DNA of 64,000 nucleotides from Neocallimastix lanati (nom. inval.). Taxonomy: Eukaryota > Neocallimastigomycota > Neocallimastigomycetes > Neocallimastigales > Neocallimastigaceae. Position 1 is the stretch's first letter, and every line of letters begins with the position of its first letter. Shown piece by piece: positions 1 through 13,289 of this stretch. Position numbers and translations under genes: made by a program. The stretch is taken from contig JACVTC010000086.1 in NCBI GenBank assembly GCA_016946835.1, positions 250,001-314,000 on the forward strand, written 5' to 3'. The notes below the pieces were generated by a model. It searched no databases, was not told where the DNA came from, and was given only the letters and a program-made list of their open reading frames with translations.

Positions 1-811
1 TATTTCATTATACCACATTCTTCCAGCCTGTTTTAAACCATAAAGAGCTTTTTTAAGTAGCCAGAATTTATTAGTATTAAAATTTTTATCACCATAAGGA
101 ATCTTTGTATAAATCTTTTCTTCCAAATTTGCATTCAAGTAAGCAGCTTTTATATCCAATTGTTTCAAATCCCAGTTGAACTTTGATGCAATAGCGACCG
201 TAAGTCTTAGACTATCTGCTTGGACTGTTGGGGAGTATGTCTCTATAAAGTCTTCTCCAGCAATTTGCTGACAACCAAGAGCCACTAATCTTGCCTTTTT
301 CTTCTTTTTATCCTTTTCGGCAAAGACCCATTTAGTACCAATTATATTTGCGTCAGCTGGTATGTTTTTTACCACTTTCATAACATTGTTGTCGTACATA
401 TTTTTTAATTCGTCATCTATTGCTTCTTTCCATTCTTCACTTTCTGGTGAATTAATAGCTTGTTGATACGTTGTTGGGATATTTGTTTTAATATTTAAAA
501 TTTTAAATCTTTTATTACTTACTGATTGTAATTTTTCTTTTCTGGAAGTTAAATTTTCTTCATCTGAATCATCTGAATTATTGCTATGTGATCTTTTCTT
601 GTTTATATATTTAAGTTTTCTTTCATTTAAAAATTCATTATCAGATTCACTATTATATTCATTTTCTTCTATTTTAGTTTTATTATTATTATTAATAATT
701 TTATTACTATTATTATTATTGTCATTATTATAAATATCTTTGTAATTATCATAATTATTATTAATATCATTGTTATAAATATCGTTGTTATTATCATAAT
801 TATTATTATAA

Positions 812-842
<31 letters not shown>

Positions 843-848
843 AATTGC

Positions 849-882
<34 letters not shown>

Positions 883-2006
883 TAAAGGATTATTTAATTG
901 TGAATGAATATTATTATTATCATTTATACTTTCCCCCTCAATTAAAGAATCCTTAAAATTAATAATAGAATCAATATATTTATCACAAAAGAATGTAGTA
1001 TTAATAGTTCCAGGCATATCTTCCATAAAATAAACATCTCTTGAAGTAACTATAGAGTTAGTAGAAATATCTAAAATTTTGTAGCCAAGAGAGTCAGATG
1101 CATATCCTAAAAATATACCAGGTTTAGAGTTATTGTCAAATTTATTCGTTTTGTGATTGTTATAGAAAAATGCTTTACATCCAAAAACTTTAAGGTGAGA
1201 AATATCAACTGATTTATTGAAAAATAATTCATTTGGAATTTTATTATTAATACTCTGATGTGGATTCAAGTTATAGAGGTAAGCAGCACAAAGAATAGCG
1301 GAATCCCAAAACTTGTAGGGTAGCTTAGCAGAGTTTAATAGAGTAGATGCGCAACGATTAAGTGTTTGATTTAAGCGTTCAGCACGACCATTTTGTTGTG
1401 GGTAACCAGGAACTGAATGAATGAAATTAATTCCAAAATTTTCTAAATAGGTAGTTAAAGTTTTGTTGATATACTCAGTACCATTGTCAGATTTGAAATT
1501 TATAATTTTATATGAAGTAGTATTGGAAATAAATTTATGAAATTTAATAAATATGTTAGGAACATCAGACTTATTCTTGATAAGGTAGACCCAAATTTTT
1601 CTAGAGAAATCATCAAGAAAAGTAACATAATAATTGAAATCATTATATGATGTTTCCAATTTTCCAACTACATCAGAATGAACTAGTTCCATAGGTTTTG
1701 AAGCATTATTAGGGGAAGAGTAGAATGGTTTTCTCTTTAATTTAGTGATTTTGCATTGGCGACAATTTTTATCATTATGGCATTTAGTATGCTCAATGAC
1801 AAAATCTTTGATATCATTATTATAAAAGTGTCCCAAACGAGCATGCCACAAGTTAGTATCAATGCTGAAAACATAATTCTTAGATATAGTATTATTTGAA
1901 GGTATTGTATCAAACACGAATAAATTTTCATCATTCGCAAAAATATTTGCAATTAACTTATTATTTTTGAATATTTGTAAACGGTCTTTGTTATTTACGC
2001 GTTTCA

Positions 2007-3437
2007 TTATAATAGTGCATCCATTTTTAATATTGAATGAGTGGAAATTAGATTGTTTTGAATATTTGACGCGTAATAAACATTTGATAATATAAAATCT
2101 TTATTTTTAAATTTACCATTGTAAGTACCTACATTTTCGACCTTGTCTAAATCACCATTTGGATAAATGATATTTTTATTATTTACTTTATTTATATTGT
2201 TTAAATTGTTGATGTTATTAGTTAAGTTGATGCCAGTACCACTATCAATAATCCAATGTGTGGAATTATTATTATTATTTATTGTTGTATAATTACAATT
2301 TTGAATTACTGAAATACTTCCTGTAAAATCAATGTATACCTCATCTTCATTTTCATTATTATTTTCAAAAAAATTATTGTTATTATTATTAGATTTATCA
2401 TTGTTCTTATTAATAATATTTCCAGAGTAATAATTATTTTTGTTATTATATCTTTTATAATAATTTTTATTTTTGTAATTATTATTTTTATAATTTTTAT
2501 CATTATCATCTGATTTATTATTTTCTCTAATTAAAAGATTATATTTACAATGATCAGTAGTGTGACCTTTAGTTTTGCATATATGACAATAATATTCGTT
2601 ACGAATTTTATTAGTATTATTATAATTTTTATTATTATTTGGTTTATTTTTATTTATATTATTGACATTTGAATCGTTTATAACGGTAGTTTTTGACCTT
2701 AAAATTTCGGCTTTTTCAAAAAAGTCATGCCTTTTGTTTAATTCTTTAATAAGATCATCAAAAGTTTTATAACTATAAATTGGTGGTGAATTTATACCAA
2801 TTCTATCTAATTCATTTACTGCAAATAAAAGTTTAGTTTCCTCATCAAAAGGAATTCTTTTTAATTTATTAGATTCAAATTTATGTTGTTCGAAAAGATT
2901 GTTTAATTCATTAATATATTGAATATAGTCATTGTTTATTAACTTAAGATTAATAATTTTATATTCAAGAATATTTAATAGTGCTTGGCCAGATTGATAG
3001 AAACGGTTTTTTAATCTATCAATCATACTATAAGCAGTTTTACATCCTCGTAAATATTCTTGGTTTGATTTTTCTAAACTATTTATTATGATAGATTGAA
3101 CCGCATTATCCGATTTTATTTGACCTCTGTTTATATTTGAATATTGGATTTCTTTTTCAATATAAATATCTAAATCATTGGCAATGAGATGCCTCTTTAA
3201 AGGCTCATACCAATCTAAGAAATTTTCTTTATTTAATACGAAATCTTTAATTTCAAAAACAGATTTAGTTATATTTCCATAATATTTGTTTATGATAATC
3301 CTTTTATCATTGGATTCATCATCTTCATACGAAGAAATCGATTCATCGTCCTTATTTTCAGTTGGATTCGATGAACTCGAACTCTCTTCAATATGATTAT
3401 TATTGTTATTCTTTCTTTTAGCCATTCTTTGGAACAT
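2007..3437 (-). CDS. Copia gag-like region with zinc knuckle and protease motif
   Basis: A 476-residue reading frame inside the copia element. The N-terminal part is Lys/Asn/Ser-rich; the middle resembles copia Gag (UBN2-type), followed by a CX2CX4HX4C nucleic-acid-binding knuckle around residues 283-298, an Asn/Lys-rich stretch, and the aspartic-protease D-S-G motif near residue 396. In life Gag packages the element RNA and the protease processes the polyprotein. It is part of a mobile-element fossil or recent copy, not a host gene. Confidence 0.8.
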   Translation of the reverse strand: MFQRMAKRKNNNNNHIEESSSSSNPTENKDDESISSYEDDESNDKRIIINKYYGNITKSVFEIKDFVLNKENFLDWYEPLKRHLIANDLDIYIEKEIQYSNINRGQIKSDNAVQSIIINSLEKSNQEYLRGCKTAYSMIDRLKNRFYQSGQALLNILEYKIINLKLINNDYIQYINELNNLFEQHKFESNKLKRIPFDEETKLLFAVNELDRIGINSPPIYSYKTFDDLIKELNKRHDFFEKAEILRSKTTVINDSNVNNINKNKPNNNKNYNNTNKIRNEYYCHICKTKGHTTDHCKYNLLIRENNKSDDNDKNYKNNNYKNKNYYKRYNNKNNYYSGNIINKNNDKSNNNNNNFFENNNENEDEVYIDFTGSISVIQNCNYTTINNNNNSTHWIIDSGTGINLTNNINNLNNINKVNNKNIIYPNGDLDKVENVGTYNGKFKNKDFILSNVYYASNIQNNLISTHSILKMDALL

Positions 3438-3539
3438 TAATATAAAATAATTAATTATATTATAAAGTCATTAAAATCATTAAAATGTTTTAAAAATTAA
3501 AATTAATAATAGGTCTCTTGATATATGAGACTCTTAATC

Positions 3540-3782
3540 TGTTAAGGAGTCAATATAAGATATGATGTGTACACAACAAAATGTATTATTATTTAATTAA
3601 ATTTAATTTATTATTTATTAATTTATATGATTTAAAAAAAGTATTTAAAAAGACTCAAAATATTAATTTCATAAAAAAATTTTCTTTTTATATTTTACAT
3701 ACAAATTATTACTTAATCAAATATTATAAATATTTATAATACTTTAATGTACAAAAGTTTAAATATTATGTTGAACTTTAAC
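3540..3782 (-). repeat. 5' LTR of the copia element
   Basis: On the plus strand it starts TGTTAAGGAGTCA and ends CTTTAACA, giving TGTT..AACA inverted ends. The same start (TGTTAAGAGTCA) and end (TTTTAACA) occur at 16538-16719, so both belong to one LTR family. It lies about 100 bp upstream of the gag start on the minus strand. The boundaries are inferred without a 3' partner, which is outside the window. Confidence 0.6.
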
Positions 3783-4209
3783 ATTTCCTTTTCTATTATT
3801 TCAGTTTGTTAAAAATATTAAAAAGAAAATTAATTAATTAATTTTATACATTTTTTTTTTTTTATTTTTTATTTTTTTTTTTTTTTTTTACAAAAATTTA
3901 ATAGAGAATTATAAATTTGATGACAAGATTAATAATAATTATTATAATATAAATATCTATTTATAATGTGTAAATTTTTTTTTTTTATTTTTATTAATAC
4001 TTTTTAATATATTTTAATGATAAAATGAATACAGATAAAAAAAAAATTAATAAATACAAATAAGAATATAAATATAAATATAAATATAAAAAAAATAATT
4101 TTTATTTTTATTTTATTTTTTTAATAAATTAAAATAATAAATATATGCATTTATTATAATATAACAATAAAATAAAAATAAAAATAAATAAATATATATA
4201 TATATATTT
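3783..4209. other. AT-rich spacer between copia LTR and the Rrn6-like gene
   Basis: Contains long T-runs and an (ATAAAT)n tract; presumably the 3' UTR of the Rrn6-like gene lies at its right end. No coding potential seen. Confidence 0.6.
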
Positions 4210-7200
4210 TTAGAAAGCATATCTTCTTTTCTTTTTCTTTGGTCCCTGATGATCTTCAATATTTGAAGAATTGGTGGCTGTTGTTGAAAATGATGAATTT
4301 GAGGATTCACCATTCTTGTTAGATAAATCATTACGAATAAAATTATTTAAAAGTTCATTTAATCCTTTATAATTTGAGGTAGAAGAGATGATAGAAGATT
4401 CTGTAACAGAAGTGGGATTTAATGGTTGATCATGTAATTTGGAAGTGGAAGCAAACGTATTATTATTATTACTATTATTATTATTATTATTATTGTTATT
4501 ATTTAAATTTTCAAGATTGCCATTGATGCTTAAATTTTTATCATTAAAATTGAAATTGTTCATGGAAGATGATGGTTCTGAAAAAAGTTTTGATGATGTA
4601 AATAAAATATTATTATTATTATTATTATTATTATTACTACTACTACTACCACTACCACTACCACTACCACTATTATTATGATTACTATTGTTATTGTTAT
4701 TATTACTATTACTTGTTTCATAAGAACTATTAGAATTGAATAAATGATGAATATCAAAAGAAGAATTCGTATGAGAATGTAATTTAATATTTGAATTGTT
4801 ATTAAAGATTTCATTTAATTCTGTATAAGAAGAGGATGAAGATGAACGATGGTGTTTCGAATGAATTTTTGATTTTTTATTAATATCGAAAAAGTTCATT
4901 CCTAAAAGTGAAATATCAAAAAGATAGGATAAGTAATGGGTATTTATATGAATATTACTAAGACTAGGATGCTGCATTAATAATTGATAGTATTTTTCAG
5001 TATTAAATATATTTGAAATATGATTAAAGTGAGTAACAGATAAGCTTTTTTTATCTTTTGTAGAATCATCTTCATTCTTTTTTTCTATACCATTATTAAC
5101 TGTATTGTTTTCAACATTGTCGCTATTACTACTAATACCATTAATGTTATCATAATTATTATTATTTTCAATTTCACTTTTTTCTTTTTCTTTCACTTTT
5201 TTATTTTCTAATTCATTATTATTATTATTATTATCCTTTTGTTTAATTATATTTTGGTCAATTATTTCTTCTTTGTTTAAATCATGTTCATTTATTGATG
5301 GAGTTAAATGATCCTTATCATCATACTGAATAATAATATCCTCTATATTATTACTATTATTGTTATTATTACTGATATTGTTATCATTATTATCAATATC
5401 ATTAGGATTGTTATCAATTTCTTTTTTATTATTTTGTGCATTACTATTTAAAACTTCAATGAATTTTCCTATTTCATTTGAAAATTTATTTATACTAATA
5501 TTGTCATTTTTATTTTCATTTTCACTATTTTGAATTAAAATATTATTTATATTTTCATTTTCATTTTCATTTGTATTTTCAATAATATTTACTTTCTCTT
5601 TTTCTGTTAATTTTTCATTTATATTTAAAGTTTCGACTTTTTCCTTATTTTCCATGATAATATCAGTTTTATTATTTTCAATGTTTTTAATTATAGTTTT
5701 ATTTATATTTTCATCTTCATTATTTTTATTTATTGTATCATTTATATTCTCGTTTTCATATTTATTTTCATTTTCATTGATTTTTGTTATGGTATCATTT
5801 ATATTCTCATTTTCATTATTTTTAGTTATTATATCATTTATATTCTCGCCTTCATGTTTATTTTCATTTTCATTGATTTTTGTTATGGTATCATTTATAT
5901 TCTCATTTTCATTATTATTAGTTATTGTATTATTTATATTCTCATCTTCATATTCATTTCCATCTTCATTGATTTTAATTATAGTATCATTTATATTTTC
6001 ATTTTCATTGTTTTTGGTTATAGTATCATTTATACTCTCATTTTCATTATTTTTAATTACTGTATCATTTTTATTCTTGCCTTCATATTTATTTTCATTT
6101 TCATTGTTTTTAGTTATAGTATCATTTATATTCTTATTTTCACTGTTTTTGGTTATAGTATCACTTATATTTTCATTATCATTGTTTTTAATCATTGTAT
6201 CATTTATACTTTCATTTTCATTGGTTTCAGTTATAGTATCATTTATATTTATTTCTTCATATCTTTCATTTTCATTGAGTTTAGTTATATTATTATTTAT
6301 ATTTTCATTTTCATTGTTTTTAGTTATAGTATCATTTATATTCTCATTTTCATTATTTTTAGTTATAGTATCACTTATATTTTCATTTTCACTGGTTTTA
6401 ATCACTGTATCATTTATACTTTCATTTTCATTGGTTTTAGTTATTGTATCATTTACACTATCATTTTCATTGGTTTTCGTTAGAGTATCATTTATATTTT
6501 TATTTTCATATTTATTTTCATTTATATTCGTATTTACATTTACATTTACATTTGCATTTGAATTTGTATTTTCATTTTTATTAACAATTTCTTTCTCTTT
6601 TTCAACTAATTTTTCTTTTATAGGTAAATTTTCGGCTTCATCCTTATTTTCTAATGTAATTTCCATTTTATCAACTTTATTAATATTATTAATTAAAATA
6701 GAATTTTTCTTTTCACAATTATTTTTATTTTCATCAATTTTATTATCCTGGCTACTATTTTGAACACTTGATATAAAGAATGATGATTTGCTTTTGAATG
6801 GAAAATCTTCATCAGATTCATCTTCATTTTCTTTATTATTAATATTATTATTAATATTATTATTAATTTTATTATTAACATTATTATTATTATTATTGCC
6901 GTCATTGTGTATCTTTATACTATTTTCATTATTTTCTTTAGTTTTAAATATTTCAAATAATTTATTTTCATTTTCATTTTCATTTTCTATTTCTATTTTC
7001 TCTTTCCTTTCTTCTTCTTCTTCTTTCTCAAGATCTTCTATACTTTGAATATAGCTAAGGAAATCATCTTGTTCATCATCTTCTCTATCAGAATTATAAT
7101 CTGAAAGATGATTAAGATCAATATCATCTAAATAGGCCCATGGATTATTCTGATCATATTCAAGCATTTCCATTGCAATGGATTCATTATCATCATTTTC

Positions 7201-8376
7201 GTTAGGAGGATTATTACCTTCCTGTTCTATTTTGGATCGCTTTGATTTATGCTTATATTTATTTATTGATTCTCTTTTTTTTTCTCTTTCAACATTCTTT
7301 CGTGTTACAAGATCTTCATTTTCATAATGATTTAAAAGAATTTTTGTTTGTTGGGATATAGGTATTACATAAGGTGATAATTTTGATACATATAATTTAT
7401 TTTTTACAAAGGTGAGCACTTCTTGATCATATTCTTTAATAATTTTAATTTCTGTTTTAAGAATTTTCTGCCATTTTTTCTGAAGTTTTGCTTTCTCTTT
7501 AATGATCGATTTAGGTTTTAATAAATTCTTTGGTTTATATTTGTTCATAAATATTTTATCTAGAGTTTCTTCTGAAAAACTACCAGAACCCAAATCAATT
7601 CCTAATTCCTGCTCTTTTTCTTTCACCTTAAGTTTTGCAATTCGATATTGCGTGAAGGACTCTTTATACTCGTCAAAAGCTTCAATAATATTTTTAAATT
7701 CTTCTGATATATCTTCCGTGACCATAGCATTTTTTTTATAAGTTCTATCCGTATCTTCCTCTCTATCCTTTTCATTTTCTAAAAGATCCTCTTGATTATG
7801 AATATTCATTTCTTGAATATAGTCATTGATCATATGATAAATAGATTCATGAGTAATCGTCGGTTTGTAATTTAAATTACATACTCGAGCAGCTGACCAA
7901 ATAGAATAGGCTATAAAATTCTTTACAGCATCATGATTACTAATTTCACCTTTTTCATCATAAGGGCCTTCCTGTGTATTATAGGTAGCCTTTGAAGGTA
8001 AAATGGTATCAAGAGATTCTCTTAATTTATAAAAATTAAAAAGATCATCCTGACATTCACGATAGGGTAAAAATCGTGGTCGCAATTTAATAATTTCCTC
8101 TTCTTTAAATTTTCGTTTTATTCCTCTACTAAATTCTTTTCTAAATAATTTATTTGTCCAATCAATATTACCATTTAAATTTTGATTAGGCAATTCTTTT
8201 ATTATTTTACCTTTAGAATATTGATTTCCATTATCAGATAAACGTTGATGAATTTCATTTCTATTTTTATTTAATTTAATTATAAAGGAGAGAAAAAAAA
8301 AAAAAAAATAAGAGTTATTATTTAATATATATTATTAAAGAATTTTATTATATTAAATATATTAAATAATAATAAC

Positions 8377-8450
<74 letters not shown>

Positions 8451-11400
8451 CCATTAACATATTTATAAAAAAAAAAAAAAAAAAAAAATCAGTATTTATA
8501 TACTTACAATGATTTAACCATAACATTATTGGTCATTAATTGAATACTACCTTTTATTTCATTTTGAATAACATCCGAATTAAAATAATTAATAAAACCA
8601 TGAGTACTTTCAATATCTTTTGGAAGCATGGTATCCTTAGTAATATATTGGTATAATGAAGAATAATCGTAGGAACTATAGGCCACTCGATCTCTGTTGT
8701 AAACTTCATCATCATCGATTTCATTATAAGAGCGCTTCAATTTGGTTTTATTTTCATTTAATATATCATTAGTAGAGTTTATAATTGAGTTATCATCAAA
8801 TAAGTTTGTGACATTAATATTATTGTTATCATTTTTATTACTATCGAATGAAGGATTATTAATTTTAATTGTATCAGAATTGGTATTATCACTTATTATA
8901 GAATTATTTAAAGTTTTTTCTGAGTATAAGTTCATTATTTCTGAATTTGGAGTTGAAATAGAAATAACATTTGAAGGTGTTGGTAATGAAGAAGTAAGAG
9001 TTGGATTTGAATTATTTAATTGTAAATTGTTGTAATTTTCATTGGTATTATCTACATCCATGAGATTGGTATTATTTAAAGAACTAATATTGGTATAAGA
9101 ATCAATATCTTTACTTAAAAAGATTTCATTTAGATTTTCAATTAAATTATTCATTCCAGCAACTTTCTTATCATCCATTTTATTATTATTACTGTTATTG
9201 TTATTATGACTATTATTGTTATTGTTGTTATTATTATTACTGGTCTGGGTTTCGAAATTATTATTTCCAATAACTGTTTGATTACTTTCATCATCAAGAA
9301 CTTCCGAATTGATTAAATTATTTTGATTTATTATATCCATGGAATTATCATTAATTAATGTAGTCTGAGAAATACTTTTCGAGATATTACTTTCCTTATC
9401 TTTTATTAAACTATTGAAATGTAATAATTCAATGGATGAATTATTAATATCAGTAGATTGATTACTTTTATATTTCAAAAGATTAGAACTATAATATATA
9501 TTTCCTCGATCTGAAAGCTGAAAAATATGAATTTCATTGATATTTGATTTAATTTCAGTTGAATAAGTAGCAAACCCTTTTAAAGGAGATGGATAACGAA
9601 CAACATCTTCTGAATTTACACTAACATATGTTTTTTTTTCTAATAATTCTTTAGTTGTATAATATTCTTTATCATAAAAAGATTCAATAGAATAATTATA
9701 GATATTCATATAAGGTGCACTTTTTTGAATCTCATTATTATCATCATAAAAATAAGGATGAATAATATTAAATGCATTAATTCCAGTGTAAGGATTCCAT
9801 AAATATATAATATCTATTAGTATTTATATAATAAAAATAAAAATTAATATAAAAATTCATGTAAAAATTAATAAAATAAATTATTTTACAAATATATAAT
9901 TAATAAATTATTAATAATTATATACTTATTCAGTAATTCTTTAATATATTATTAATTTTATTTTATTTTTATTTTTATTTTTTTTTTAAAAAAAAAATTA
10001 TTAATTTTTACCTGAAAATAATGTAGGATGATAAAATGGAACAATTTCAAGTTCATACGGTAGATAATCTTTACTGTTATGATTAATACTTAATAAAGAT
10101 TGTTTTGAATATCGAATATCATGAAGCATTATTGTATCTTCGGTTACACTATAAACATTTTCAATACTTTTTGGATGAGGTTTTGATATAATAAAATTTT
10201 GGTCTTCATTTAAATTGCTTACTAAACTTGAATTGTATCCTTCTGATATCTATATTCATATACATATATATATGAATAAAAATAGCAATAATAATAATAA
10301 AAATGTTAAAATATAAATTTAAATAAAATAAAATAAATATATTTTTGCTATTCAATTTTAAAGTATTTATGTTGATATAATTATTATATATATATAGATA
10401 AAAAAAAATTTTTTTTCTTTTACTCTTGTATCTAATAAATTTATAGATTTATCATTGGTATAAAGTAATAACTTTGGATGATTCATATAAGTACAATCAT
10501 TAAATTTATATTCAGTTGTATCCATTAAATTATTACAACTATATTCCATTTAATAAATTAAGATTTGAGAAATAAATCAAGATAAAAAAAAATAATAAAA
10601 ATAAAAATAAAAATAAAAATAAAAATAAAAATAAAAATAAAAATAAAAATAAAAATAAAAATAAAAATAAATAAAAAAAAAATTATTTATTAATTATTTA
10701 TCCTTCAATACTTTAAAATATACATATATATATATATACTAAATTATTTATTGTAAAGTCTTACCTTTGTCTATTTATATTAAATAATTTAATTTTCCCA
10801 TTATTTTCAGTAATAACAGCTTCATTTATATCATATTCATTTATATAACTACTATTTATTAGGGATTGGGGATTCTTATATGTACTTAAAATTTTTGTTT
10901 GTATTTTATCATCTGGCAAAATATTAAAATCAATATATAATACTTTGCTATCTAGCTTTACTCCAACAACCGATTTACGATTTTGAGATATAACATTAGT
11001 TATTTGATTAATTCGATTTTTAAATTTTAATTTATGATGATTCATCAATTGATTACATTGTATATCATTATTGTCATTATTTATATTATAAAAAGCTATT
11101 TTATTCAAAATTATCCCAAGTAATAAAAATGGAATAATTTAATATTTGATTAATTAAAATAAATAAAATTAATTTTTAAAATAATAATAAAAATATAAAA
11201 ATTTTGAATTTAAAACATAATTTAAAAATACATTTTATAAAAAGTTTTCATTGATATTTACATAATTCATTACAATGGGTTCCAGATGCTGCTATTAAAT
11301 AAATACTTTCTAAATTTGTATCTGGTTTATATAAACTTAAAATATTTTTTTTAAATATGTTATCATGATATGAAGAATTTATTTGTTCATTAAAGGCATC

Positions 11401-12007
11401 ACAAACAATATTATCAGGAACATAAGCTGAACCATAATTACTACGATAATAATCAGAATTTAACTAAATAAAAATCCAATATATTTAAAATTTAATAATG
11501 AAATTTTTTTATTGTGGTTAATAACTATTATTTATTATGTGTTTAATTATTTTAATGAATAAAATAATCTCAAGTATTACTTTAATATTTGTATTATTTC
11601 TCTCAATTGAATATTTACAAGAAGAAGTATATATTTTTTTAATAGGTTTGTTTAATTTTAAAAACAGTTTATCTTGATTTTTTTAAATTTACGTATTGAT
11701 AAAAAAGAAAAATTACAATAATAATAATAACAATAATAATATAATTAATTTAATTAATTAATTAATTAATTATTAATTTTAAAAAAATTTATGTATATAT
11801 AATTTAAAGTATACAAAAGTATTTCAGTTATCATATGAATAATTAATATATATTATTAATTGATTTAAATTATTATTTACGTAATTAATAAATTACTATA
11901 CCATTATTTATATGAAAAAGTTTTCTTCCATTAAAACATCCAAAATCCGAAGGAATTAATTGATAATTAATCCAACCTGGAAATTCTGAATGATTTTTTA
12001 CCACCAT
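4210..12007 (-). CDS. Rrn6/TAF1C-like RNA polymerase I core-factor subunit, seven exons
   Basis: Exons (minus strand): 12007-11897, 11463-11262, 11095-10765, 10538-10424, 10249-10012, 9813-8508, 8260-4210; six GT..AG introns, all in phase; predicted 2117 residues. Rrn6 (yeast) and TAF1C (human) are subunits of the Pol I promoter-selectivity complex in the nucleolus. Family hints: the beta-propeller-like segments 'DKSINLLDTR' (about residues 244-253) and 'TIMLHDIRY' (about 291-300), the 'IHIFQLSDRGNIYY' strand in exon 6, and the basic C-terminal end 'GPKKKKRRYAF', the kind of tail this family carries. The usual length is about 900 residues; here Asn/Ser/Glu-rich expansions more than double it, including a 19-copy 13-residue repeat (about residues 1351-1628). 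The start is the first ATG of exon 1. The gene structure is well supported; the family name is from motif recognition only, so moderately sure. Confidence 0.68.
5680..6510 (-). repeat. Coding minisatellite: 19 copies of a 13-residue unit
   Basis: Inside the last exon of the Rrn6-like gene. The unit is N-I-N-D-T-I-T-K-N-N-E-N-E (39 nt), with several copies lengthened to about 19 residues by a K/E/Y-G/N-E insert such as 'NKYEGE'. I count 19 units. Plus-strand translation of the same DNA gives a fake hydrophobic frame. The repeat is flanked on both sides by a related sequence with ENK-E...EKL-EKEK (about 6590-6670 and 5560-5650), so a larger unit was also duplicated. Confidence 0.9.
8378..8450. 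repeat. (AAT)n microsatellite in the last intron of the Rrn6-like gene
   Basis: More than 20 uninterrupted AAT units, inside the intron 8507-8261. Confidence 0.95.
10584..10672. repeat. (AAAAAT)n microsatellite in the third intron of the Rrn6-like gene
   Basis: About 13 units of AAAAAT within the intron 10764-10539. Confidence 0.95.
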
Positions 12008-13289
12008 AATTATGATAATTTATCTATTATATTAATTGAATGATATTAAAATAAAATAAAATTAAATTAAATGAGAATTAATGTTGAAAATTATTAATTT
12101 CCTTCAATTACTTCAAAATCTAAAGGAATTTATATAATAATATAAATTTTAATTTGGTTATGAAAATACAATAAATTAAAATATAATAAATACAAATATA
12201 AATAAAATATTATTATATTTTTTAATAATATGCATTTATTTCACTAATTCTTAAAATAAAAACAGAATATATAAATTAATCTATATTAAACATTGACAAT
12301 GCTATAATTTAATAACCAAAAATAAAAATATATATATGACATCAAATTTTTTAATTATTAATATTAATAAATTTAAATATAAAAAAAAAATTAATTTAAT
12401 AAATATATATTATATATTGATTTTAAAATATTAAATATATATATAATTAATTAAATCATTAATTTAATACTACAGAAAATTTTTAAATTCTACCATTAAA
12501 TCTTTAAATTTTTTTTCTTATTAAAAGCAATAAAAATGAAATTAAGAAGACTTGCAAAAATATACAAATTATTCACTTTATTTAAAAACTTTTTTAATTT
12601 ATATTAAAATGTTTTTTTAATCACAAAAGTACCCTTTATTCTTAATTTATTATGATATAAATTTTAAATTAATAATATTATTATATATTTATATATATAC
12701 AATTTATTTAATTATTTTCAACTAATTCAATAATTTCAATAATTATTTATATTATCATGTTATCTTTATTTTGTAAATATTTATAAAACAAAATCATACA
12801 TTTATTAAAGCTAAATTAAAATTTTTAACTTTAATTTATTTATTTACTTATTAATATATTACATTTTTTTATATTTTACTTTTTTTTTTTTTTTAAAGTT
12901 TTTAATAAGTAATTTTATAATTGTTATATTTTACTAAAATATATATATATATATATACTCATATAAAATTACAATAAAGGATTACTATATAAATTTTAGT
13001 TTTGGTATAATAAATATATAATAATTTATTATATATTATAATATTAAAAATGAAAAAACAATTATAAAATAATACATAAAATTATTTTATCAATTAATAT
13101 ATATATAATTTAATAATAAATATATATTTATATATATTATTAATGCTATATTATAAAATATATATATATTGTAACTCCAATAACAATATTAATAATATTA
13201 CTCTAGCTATTATACATAATTGATTTTATTATTAATAAATTTTTACACTATATCATCGATATATATGGGTCTTCTATTTGTAATATATA
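12008..13289. other. AT-rich intergenic region
   Basis: Presumed promoter side of the Rrn6-like gene. Only A/T-rich simple sequence with (AT)n tracts, e.g. near 12940-12957; no reading frame with plausible composition, no recognisable element. Confidence 0.6.

Larger units (their letters stand above)
1..3782 (-). mobile_element. Ty1/copia LTR retrotransposon, cut by the window edge
   Basis: Copia-type order on the minus strand: 5' LTR (about 3540-3782), gag-like region with a CX2CX4HX4C zinc knuckle (codons near 2530-2590), a protease-type D-S-G motif near 2240, an integrase core (roughly 700-2000, with the usual H/C-rich head and a 'GYPQQNGRAERLNQ' signature), a long Asn-rich linker (about 540-1000), and the start of a copia reverse transcriptase with 'KALYGLKQAGRMW' at about 1-60. 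RNase H and the 3' LTR lie outside the window. The visible part looks nearly whole, with at most one or two breaks, so the copy is probably young. Family assignment is firm; the LTR limits are judged from TGTT..AACA ends shared with other copies in this window. Confidence 0.9.

Noticed and set aside
5654-6763. A 369-codon hydrophobic open frame on the plus strand
   Set aside because: It is the antisense of the Asn/Glu/Asp repeat array in the Rrn6-like gene; ATTTTC-type codons give a fake Phe/Ile/Ser protein.
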